Assembly: GCF_964340395.1 (NCBI RefSeq) | Contig: NC_135562.1 | Location: 11,125,134-11,189,133 of the forward strand | Direction: 5' to 3' | Source: Glandiceps talaboti | Lineage: Eukaryota > Hemichordata > Enteropneusta > Spengelidae | Length of the DNA: 64,000 nucleotides | Shown here: positions 1 through 64,000 of the stretch, piece after piece | Position numbering within the stretch: position 1 is the first letter of the stretch | Layout of the letters: every line of letters begins with the position of its first letter | Made by a program: the position numbers and the translations under genes | Notes under the pieces: model-generated | Database searches by the model: none | Seen by the model: the letters and a program-made list of their open reading frames with translations, nothing else | Told to the model about the DNA's origin: nothing

Positions 1-815
1 TGAGTTGTACGGTCTATTAAAACCACTTACACGCCGTCGTGTCTATTTACATGTCTATTGAATTACCTGAACATTTCACGGTGCATTTCACAGGTCGACG
101 ATAGGTTGTACAAATTCTGAAACTCTGATGTGGTGTCAGTGACTTTGTATCAAGGATATGGCTAGAATTCCTCAATTATTGTAGAATTGGGCGGAAAGAA
201 AGAATTTATTGTAATGTTTGATATATTATTGAATATTTTCGATACGAAATTTTTACATATCTTACTTTACTGCAGTGAGATATTGGAATTTCATGAAGGG
301 TGGGTTTATCGTCTACCAAGTATAAGCGACGTGATACTTTCATGGTCTGTTAACAGTGTTATTAAAACTATATAAATTTTCGGGGTCTGAGTTGTACCGC
401 GTGTGTTTTTTATTCCTGTAAGCGTCTTTTATCTTGTTAAAATTTTGGTATATCATATTAAACAATGTAGACACAATACACATGCATGTAATTTTGGCTT
501 TCCTATTCGTATGATTCGCGGCGACCAGACACACATGTAATGAGCCTGGCGGATGGTGAGTTTCCGTCTCGCCTTTGTGAACTGAAAGAGGGCGCGGCGT
601 CTCGCTGCTTTCCGACTTGATATTGAACGCGTCGAGTTAGGGGGTCAAAACCCCCTGGGCAAGAGATCAAACTGTAATTCAATCAAGCGTGAAGTCGAGT
701 AGGAAAGCAAGCAAGCGAAGTTATCGGGGAAGAACAGGAGTGAAGAAAGTCGCTAGAAAATTAATCCTTATTTGTGATTTACTGGTACATCAACAGGCAG
801 CAGCAATACGGAAAG
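1..815 (+). other. Upstream region and 5' UTR of the laminin alpha gene
   Basis: No coding ORF is supported here. About 545-960 is richer in CG dinucleotides than the rest of the window, as expected around an active first exon. The transcription start cannot be fixed from sequence. From about 560 to 815 there is no ATG, which supports the start at 816. Confidence 0.5.
371..378 (+). promoter_or_regulatory. Possible TATA-like box
   Basis: TATAAATT lies about 445 bases before the start codon. In AT-rich DNA such matches are frequent, so this is only a candidate core promoter element. Confidence 0.15.
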
Positions 816-55687
<54,872 letters not shown>

Positions 55688-55773
55688 GTGAGTTACATTT
55701 CTGCATTTGGATTGTATATGAGTGTGTTCATGGTTTGGATGTTTGTTTGTTTTATGTATGTGAATGTGTAAGT

Positions 55774-56180
55774 AAGTATGTATGTATGTATGTATGTATG
55801 TATGTATGTATGTATGTATGTATGTATGTATGTATGTATGTATGTACGTAAGTGCGTATGTACGTATGTACGTACGTATGTATGTACGTATGTATGTATG
55901 TATGTATGTATGTATGTATGTATGTATGCATGTATGCATGTATGCATGTATGTATGTATGTATGTATGTATGTATGTATGTACATATGTACGTAAGTACG
56001 TATGTACGTATGTACGTATGTACGTATGTATGTATGTATGTATGTATGTATGTATGCATGTATGCATGTATGCATGTGTATGTATGTGTGTGTATATGTA
56101 TGTATGTATGTATGTCTGTCTGTCTCTGTCTATGTATGTATGTATGTATGAGAGAGAGAGAGTGTGTGTGTGTGTGTGGT
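55774..56180 (+). repeat. Compound TATG/TACG/CATG microsatellite
   Basis: (TATG)n blocks alternate with TACG and GCATG blocks twice, then TCTG, AG and TG tracts. The overlapping ORFs are artefacts. Confidence 0.97.
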
Positions 56181-59100
56181 ATGGATGTTCGGATGTTCGT
56201 TTCTTTGTGTGTATGTTTTTGTGCTTTTTCCCTTGTCAGAATTGAATCAACGTAATGTCTGTGTGTGTGTTTGTTTCTACTTTCCTCCATTGGATGTTAC
56301 TGTAGAGAATTTGATATGTTTTCATTAATGCCATCCAAAAGTGGACAATATCTCAACAAATGACAAAGAAAGATGATATTTTTCTGTATCTCACCTTTTT
56401 GTTCAGTGAATATTTGTGTTTGGAGTTGTCTGGATACATTCTTTGTTTGATTTATTATCGTATGTTAGTTGTACATTTCATGCAGATGTAAGTTTCTGTG
56501 TAGCATGTGTGTGTTGCCATGAATACGTAGGTAGGTATTCATCTTTAGTGACCTCCAGTGCACAGAGGTGGTATAGTGCCCTCTTGTGGCCATCTGTGTC
56601 CATGCTGTTCGTCCATTTCATAGTAATAAATAACCTGTTCTACTTCAAGTACTTGTGTATTAAGTACATGTCCTTGACTTGAGTTGAGTTGAGTTTAGTT
56701 GACATGATGTTGTTGTAGTAGAGTTTGATATAGATTATAGACGAGATTATAGTTATTGTATGTACAGAAGACTTTAGTGGAGCGTAGGTGTGTTGATGTT
56801 GTGTGCAGCTGTGTGTAAATAATAGCATTATAGAGAAGATAGTGTGAGTTATCTTACGCTATACTGTGTCAAGTAGATGCCTCGGGGCACTGTGCTGAGT
56901 AAACAACATTTGGCTGCAAAAATAGATGAAGACTACGTTATGAATACTGCAGCGCTATCACTATCAGGAAGGGTCGGACATAAACAATCAGAGAAAATGA
57001 TACTTCAAAAGATTTATACCAAAGATTTTGCATTTTGAATTTTTAAACAAAGGAGAAATCGATATTGCAAATGTGTGAGCGTTGTCAGAAATGTAAAAAT
57101 ATAAGAAAATATCTTTGAAGAGTTTTAGGAACCAGAGATAACAAGGACATACTGTTCTCTAAAAATGACATTTTGTATTTGAATCGGAAGAGAAAAATAA
57201 TGTGAATATGTGAGAAGTGCTGGAGATGTTCTTAAAATCAAAGAAAATTCTATCTTTCAGCAGTTCGACAGATTGTTGTCAAACACAGGTGATGTTTGAA
57301 TAAGAAATAGACATGGTAGTTTTCTAAGGAATGACCTTGTGTATTTGAAAATAATCCACAAAATATACTTTTTAGAATAATCCACAAAATATACTTTTTA
57401 GAATGTTGTAAAAAAAACTGGAGAAAATTCAGTTTTTGGTCAGTTTAACAGACAGGTATGAAACATAGGACGAGAGTAGAGAAAAAAAATGCATCATACT
57501 TTTCTGAAGAATTGCAAAGAATTGCTTTGTTCATGTGATTGAAATAATCAAGAAATTGTACTTTATATAGATGACATTTTTGATGCAAAGTGTTCCTGAA
57601 TGACATACACAGCTTGAATTTTTTGTGTGATTTTCAAAATGTTGCAAATGCCTTGAGGATGCAAGGGATGTTTTTGACATTGAAATAAAATATAATGAAA
57701 TAGAAATGTTCAAATGGTACAACAAAAAGCTATGAGGTACTGAGAATGTAAACATATTTGTGTTTTTAATTATTCATGGAAAAAGTTCTTGGGAAGTCCC
57801 TGGGATAAATCTGACATTTTCTGATGAAAGAAGACAGTAATATTTTTGAGTAGACTGCCAGTTTGCTGGAAGGTATTGTACTCTTCAAACAACATCATGG
57901 TTGTAAGTTTGATGAAATATCTGAGAACTGCCAGCTATGTTTTTGAGGCACTGATGAAAAATCAGTAATAATGACACTTCTGAGTCGTGTGTGAGACAGA
58001 GTTGTCCTGCAGTGTTGTAGCATGAACATTTCAAAGCAGTTTTGAAGGAAATAATTGTATCGAATAGTGAGAGAATTTAGGTTGCTCTCAGAGTTTTTTG
58101 TGAGAATGAAATCTGGCAGGGTTCTTATAGGCAGTCTGTGACTGTTTCTTAACCCAAATTATGGTGATATTTATCCAAAATCGCGATAGAATTTTGTTTG
58201 AATATCTTCCCTTAGTTAATTGTGAAGGAATTGTGTAGAAGCGAGCAATGCAAATCATCATCACATATTTAGAAACACTGAGAAAGACAGGAAATCCTAG
58301 ATTTTACATAAAATTGGTCAGACGAAAAGCCCTAAAGCTATTTACTTCCTGTTTTTTTCTCCGAAGGAATTTTGTGAAAAAAAAAAATCGTCCTTTTGAG
58401 TTAATTTTCAGCAAATTTAATTTAGTCGTAGTCTTTAATTATAGAAGAATTTTAATTAAAGAATTCATGGTCACAATTTGGTTTAAAGCAATCAAATTTA
58501 GAGAAAATATTTATAAGAAAATGAATTCTGCATATATTGTACACTTTGTTTTGCAGTAGGCGAGGTTAACGGAAATACTGTATACGGGCAAGAGCTAAGA
58601 GAACTATATGATGGATGCATGACTAAGTTGGTGTGTTTAATCATATTAATGCATACTTGGTGCATTTATTACCCATGAAAATCACCAACACGTTGGCACA
58701 CTCGCAAGCAATATTCTTTGTATGAGCTATAAATGCCTTATTACCAGTATATTATAGTTTGAATGAGAATTCTCCTAAATGCTTACTGTTTCAATACAGC
58801 GGGCTTTTATGAGTTGACACTCAGGTATATTATTAAGTGAACCTGCATATTGTAACTTCACTGGCAAAATCTTTCACTCATTACAGAGTGCATTTATCGT
58901 TGATGAATAAATTTGCAGCCGAGATGAAACAGGTATAATCAAGTCGAATGTGACGTCACCGTCATAGTTATGTGTACTATACTACTTTTATTGTATGCTC
59001 GGATCGCATTGAAGCCATCTATTGTATATTCACCAGATTTGCTGAAATGACGCTAGTAACAAAAACTCGTATAATACTGTCGCCGCTGCTTTTAACAATC

Positions 59101-59979
59101 TCGGATTCATTGAAGGAAGTTTTAATAAAAATAAGAGGGCTAATTGTAAGTATGTTACTCAGACACGATTACGCTTGTAATAACGTGGTCGTTTGAAGGT
59201 AAAGCTAATTTGTGGGGGTTGAACTGTGTTGTTTAATTAAGAAAGGGGAATGCAAGCAATTGGTTTGTGTATAGCATGTTGATGCATTCCCATTGTTGAT
59301 CAAGTTAATAGACTTCGTGTTAAAGTTTATTGGCAGTTATGTGACAGCCATAATAATACTGGATAGCATGACTTGAGATCGAGGAGATCTAGAAAGTAGG
59401 AAATGGCCTGAGGAGGGGCACAACACAGAGACATAGTTTATAGGCAGTAAATGAGTGCAAGAACAGCTCGAATCTTCAATTAGTTTCACACCTCAGCTGG
59501 CTCTTTCAAGAATGGAATTAGATGAAATTGTAAAAAAAAAAAAAGCTGTAGAATAAAAGAAAGTACACGAAGCAAATATACATGAAGTACAAATAGAACA
59601 TCACCATAAAATAGAATATATACGCAGCCACCCAAGATTGAATTTAAGACATAAAATAGGAAACAATGCACAAACTAACTAATGTACTATCACTTCTACT
59701 ACTGTTCGAAGATATATGATAGAAAATAGTACCTGGTAAAAATGACATTATGTGGCAAGTTCATTGAGTTGAATCATTGAAAAGTTGAAAAATCCAGTAA
59801 CTTTCTTTCCGGTTTTGCACTCGGTATCAACACAATTGAAAGAGAATAAAGAAAATATGACTTTTCTGATGCAAGAAGGATTTGTAAATGATTAGACGAG
59901 GGGGACAGATATACCAAATGATGTGGGGATGAGGGTACATAGGAAAATTTGCGGGTAAGAAATGACTTGGGGTTGAGGG
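56180..59979 (+). other. Intron 55, unique part
   Basis: No LamG exon in the required phase (entry phase 2) and no other gene. Only short ORFs without family resemblance. 57330-57410 contains a tandem ATAATCCACAAAATATACTT duplication. Confidence 0.5.
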
Positions 59980-60112
59980 ACCGAGAATTTTTTTCTCTCC
60001 ATTTTTCCCTTTCTGTTACTGGGGTTCCCTAGTTTGTAAGTTACAGACATCCATTTGGTTAAGAACCTGATAGACTTAAACAACACAACGTCTATGGGGT
60101 TCCCCAACCTTG
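59980..60112. mobile_element. MITE family B fragment
   Basis: TTTTTCCCTTTCTGTTACTG, GGGTTCCC and GGGGTTCCCCAACCTTGTGC are the right-end motifs of family B; it is directly followed by a family C element. Confidence 0.5.
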
Positions 60113-60478
60113 TGCCTAATAAAAAAAGTTTGTGTGGTTCCGATTACGCTCAATTTTGAAATAGGTGAGGTAGATTTTTTTATTTTATTATATATATTTT
60201 TTTCATATGTGAGTGTCTAGTTCAGGTTTTCATTGTTTTCCATATGGTCTCTGTGTTATTTATTTCTTCCTATCAGATGTATAGCCATTACAGATTGGAA
60301 GAACAGTTTTATATTGTCTTTTTAATTTGGTGTCAGTTTCCGCATCCACTACTTCTGAGACTTCCCAATGTTTGCGGTTTTATTTTTTTTTTCTTGAATA
60401 TGTTAAAAAAAATTTAGGGTCGGCAGTGAAAAACTAGGTGGAATTGGGTAATTGGAACCAGACAATTTTTTTTTTTAG
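60113..60478 (-). mobile_element. Interspersed element, family C (copy 3, inverted)
   Basis: GTTTGTGTGGTTCCGATTAC and GTAATTGGAACCAGACAATT ends; the body is the reverse complement of 47300-47662 (CAGATTGGAAGAACAGTTTT, AGTTTCCGCATCCACTA). Confidence 0.8.
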
Positions 60479-61109
60479 GCCTTAACAAAAACACTGCACA
60501 AAGTAAAAATGTGTACAATGTGTTATCGGCATCATTTGTGAAGTTCATCGGAATTAGTTTTATGTAGACTAATCCTGTTAGATATCCTGTACACTACAAG
60601 TGAATTATGTATTCGTCATACAATAAAACCATGGCCAGCTGATTCATATAACTTAATGAGTTGTTGAGTGGTTGTAGATCACAGTTTATAATAAAGAGTA
60701 ATTCATCATACATCATTGACAGAATCTATTAACTGTTTAATTACTGTAAATTTGAATAGGTCAAACACCCAGATTAGATGACAACATCGTTTAAACGATG
60801 TGTTTATCCACATTGTGGGTCACATGACTTTGTATGCCTTAACAAGTAATATAAACCCCTAGATCTGATGACAGAATCGTTTTCATTACATATATATATG
60901 CCCGCTAGGTAAGGTGTTTTTCTGATTCAAGAAGGTGTTATATTATGACTCCCGAGTTCAGGTTACAGAATCATATGAGTATGTATGTGTCCCTTGATAA
61001 GGTAGGAGTTTCCTTTTCAAAATGGTGTAATAACCGTAAGAATCATATTATGATCATACATGAAGTTAAGTGGGAGTATCGTCGCATCTTCAAGAGGGTA
61101 GTGTGGCTT

Positions 61110-61668
61110 CCAGTTCAGGTGATGGAATCATTTGATTATGCATGTTTCCCTAGATATTGGAGTTTCTTTTTCAAGGTGTAATGCCTTCGTAGTTCAGGGA
61201 ACGGAGTCAGTTCATTATGTATGTCTCCCTAGGTACGATGGGAGTTACTTCTCCAATAGTGATTTGACCTCCTAGTTGAAGTGTTGGAATCATTTCATTA
61301 TGTATGTCTCCCTAGGTAAGGTGGGAGTCACTTCTCCAATAGTGATGTGACCTCCTAGTTCAGGTGACGAAATCATGTGATTGTGTATGAGTCTCCCTAG
61401 GTACGATGGGAGTTACTTCTCCAATAGTGATGTGACCTCCTAGTTCAGGTGACGAAATCATGTGATTGTGTATGAGTCTCCCTAGGTACGATGGGAGTTA
61501 CTTCTCCAATAGTGATGTGACCTCCTAGTTCAGGTGACGAAATCATGTGATTGTGTATGAGTCTCCCTAGGTACGGTGGGAGTTACTTCTCCAATAGTGA
61601 TGTGACCTCCTAGTTCAGGTGATGAAATCATGTGATTGTGTAGGAGTCTCCCTAGGTAAGGTGTGTTT
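61110..61668 (+). repeat. 84-bp minisatellite, about 6 copies
   Basis: The unit GTATGAGTCTCCCTAGGTAC, GGGAGTTACTTCTCCAATAG, GACCTCCTAGTTCAGGTGAC with period 84; earlier copies from 60945 are diverged. Confidence 0.92.
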
Positions 61669-64000
61669 TTTTATGAGAAGTTGGCCATCCTAGTTCAAGT
61701 GATTATATATGACTCCCTGGGTGAGGATGAGTTTCTTTTTTTTTGTTTTTGAGGTGTCATGATCTGTTCAAGTGAAAGATTAATTTCATATTTTAAAAGT
61801 TAGGACGCAAGGTACTCCCTGACAAAATCCGAGATCTTCCTGAAAATCCTCCATTTCAATATTTTCAAATAAATTTTTCAAATTTCTGTTGAATTTGGTT
61901 GTAAAAAATCATGCAAACAAATTTGTAATTTATCTTTAACACTGTTGTCGCTGAAATTAATAGAATTAAAACATAACATGGTGTGTGTTGGACATTCCAT
62001 GAAGTCAAGACGACTGTTCTAATCCACCGGACTTTCATTGCTATGAATATTCATTAGCACCCTCGTTTATGAAACGTCTAACTCGGATGCCTGGTCAACC
62101 ACTGGGGGGCGTTTGAGGAGATAGTACAGACGCTAGATTATATTTTATGTGTTCGAGTCCTCAGTGAGTAGCGCGTGTTCTGTATGTGCATTGTGCATGT
62201 TGACTATTAGATTGTATGTTATAGGTGATGTATTTGCACACAACTAGTATTTAAATAAAACATATTTCAGAACGTTTTTTTTAGGAATACGACAAAATAT
62301 GATCTGTGTCTGAATACAGACTAACTAACGGAACCTGTTGCAAAGAAGGAAAGTAAAAAAATGAATTGGATTAATAATACTTATCATGGCAGGTTGGAAC
62401 AGTAGAGACTTGCAGTACATTTGTAGAGATAATTTGTAATACAAGTCTCCGTACTTCCAACAGCTGTACCATGAAGTGTTATTAATCCAATTCAGTTGTT
62501 TACTTTCCCTGTTTGTCACAAGTTCCATTTGTCCACGGTCTGATGTTGGCAGTTGTAGCTACTGTCCCCGCCTAGTTATCACATAACATTACCTAACATT
62601 TCATCACATCTCATATTGATGCATGATAAAAACTATTGATTTCTATCTTTCAACTAAAATAACATCCAGGTGATAATACTATGTCTACAAATTATTTGTA
62701 ATTGTATGCAACCAGATAGTCATTTGATTTTGTATGGAAATCCAACATATTGGTAACCGTGGCAATAGATTTTCAAAGTGTAGTATTGAGAAAATGTGGC
62801 ACCTAAAAGCAAATCTGATTCACGTCACTCACTGTGTGGAAAATGTCATTCATGGTACTGATGTGAATGAACTAAGAAGAGATATGGGTAATACTACTCT
62901 GGCAACCGAGGTGTCAGTTTACTAAGATTGACACAAACTAAAATTACTGTTGGTGGATGCAGTAGATTATACAAGTGGGTGATAGCAGTTCTTCTGTTGT
63001 GTGAATCTAATCACCCTGTAATCAAGATGTATAAACATTAGAAGTCTCCAAAAATGTACAGGCAAGATAATTTGAAGTTATTAGAAGTGCCACCCTGCTG
63101 TGAGTGCAGTTAAACCAATGTCCATTCATTCACAATTTGTCACAGCAGTGGTTGTACTCCATATCGATCTTATTAGTAAATCATGACAAGACCATGATTG
63201 ACTGAGTAGTAATCCCATAGAATTAATCGAAAGATTTTTGGTACATAAAGCGCAAAATCATGAATCCAGGTGCTAGATATACTAGGCTTATTACTAATTC
63301 CACAAAGCAAAAATATTGCATTCCCATGCCAAAAACCAAGACGTACTGGTGACCACAATACATGAATCCAGGTACTAGATATACTAGGCTGATTACTAAT
63401 TCCACAAAGCAAAAAGCCTTGAAGGCAATATGTAAATTAAGCTGTAGCGTTGAATTCTTGGTGAAATAATGAAGTTTACAATTACCCTGCAGCTATAGGT
63501 AGTTTCCTGTACACTTTAAGGTGACTATTTCCTGTTGGTTACTGTTTTAGCAGCATTGATGTCATCAAATTAACAAAACTATTCCCACTCCGCCATCTTT
63601 GACATGGGGTCTATATTTATGATTTCGTGTCAAGTGTCCAGTTATCCTCTAGTGCTTACTTCGTTTAGACATGTTCATTTCTTTTCTGAATTAATTAGAA
63701 AGTTGTTTTATTTCTCATTAAGATTTTGTAAATGACGCCTTTGGGAAAATGTCAAATTAATGAGGTTATTATGTTTGTGAAGAATTAGACGTGATACGAC
63801 TTAGAAACCCCTGTCTTTGATTTCAAAATAACCGAAAGAATAATTGATAACTTCATATCTGCCATACTTGCACCCACATAACATAGACATACACGTTTGA
63901 TATGGCCACATGGAAGAGGATTGGGTATTTATTATGGATTTTTAATTTATAAAACAATTTTATCTGGCGTTCTACTCAAAAAATCAACGTAAAACAACAC
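61669..64000 (+). other. Right end of window, intronic
   Basis: No exon or gene recognised. A direct duplication of ~54 bases (TGAATCCAGGTGCTAGATAT to CACAAAGCAAAAA) lies at 63259-63312 and 63362-63414, and an imperfect inverted pair is formed around AATTGGATTAATAATACTT (62363) and GTGTTATTAATCCAATTC (62475). Confidence 0.5.

Noticed and set aside
56306-56362. Possible exon 56 after CTGTAG (E-E-F-D-M-F-S-L-M then stop)
   Set aside because: The phase fits and the acceptor is plausible, but it reaches TGA after 18 codons and does not look like an LG4 strand. It could be a rare alternative 3' end; there is no polyadenylation evidence.
62090-62175. tRNA-like sequence with a perfect B box (GTTCGAGTCC)
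   Set aside because: No A box at the right distance and no cloverleaf could be drawn.
56180-64000. A second protein-coding gene in the last 8 kb
   Set aside because: Only short ORFs without recognisable domains on either strand; the sequence has intron-like composition and repeats.

Overview
The window carries most of a single split gene on the + strand: a laminin alpha chain of the alpha-1/alpha-2 type. I assembled 55 coding exons (816 to 55687). All use GT-AG introns and every exon junction keeps the reading frame, giving 8240 coding bases (2746 residues plus 2 bases). Domain order is signal peptide, LN, 17 laminin-type EGF (LE) modules interrupted by two L4 (laminin IV) domains, a coiled coil of about 570 residues, LG1, LG2, LG3 and the start of LG4. 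Two L4 domains plus 17 LE modules is the layout of vertebrate LAMA1 and LAMA2. The last ~370 residues (rest of LG4, LG5) are not seen, so the gene should continue past the right edge behind an intron longer than 8.3 kb. I see no second protein-coding gene on either strand.

The organism is an animal. The full five-LG alpha chain architecture, AT-rich introns of 0.1 to 5 kb, dense tetranucleotide microsatellites and many short non-autonomous elements fit a marine invertebrate. I lean towards an invertebrate deuterostome such as a hemichordate or lancelet, with low confidence, because no lineage-diagnostic marker is visible.

Layout: 1-815 upstream sequence and 5' UTR with a locally CpG-rich stretch; 816-894 signal-peptide exon; a 5 kb first intron with a 59-bp minisatellite; 5936-12506 LN domain; 12417-16128 LE1 to LE5; 16571-19400 L4a; 19400-26393 LE5 to LE14; 26827-28700 L4b; 28700-31961 LE14 to LE17; 32665-41628 coiled coil; 42553-47004 LG1; 47710-51251 LG2; 52054-54900 LG3; 55525-55687 start of LG4; 55688-64000 intronic sequence with repeats only.

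The introns are unusual in two ways. First, at least eight exon borders have been copied into the neighbouring intron as tandem duplications spanning the splice site (introns 14, 16, 18, 19, 21, 23, 27, 31 and 52). The copies keep part of the exon and a splice-site consensus, and most now contain stops. In two introns the exon edge appears to have founded a minisatellite. Second, several families of short inverted-repeat elements recur here in two to four copies, together with two tRNA-derived SINEs. One of these SINEs supplies the acceptor region of exon 2.

The encoded protein would be secreted, assemble with beta and gamma laminin chains through the coiled coil, polymerise through LN, and contact cell-surface receptors through the LG domains in basement membrane.
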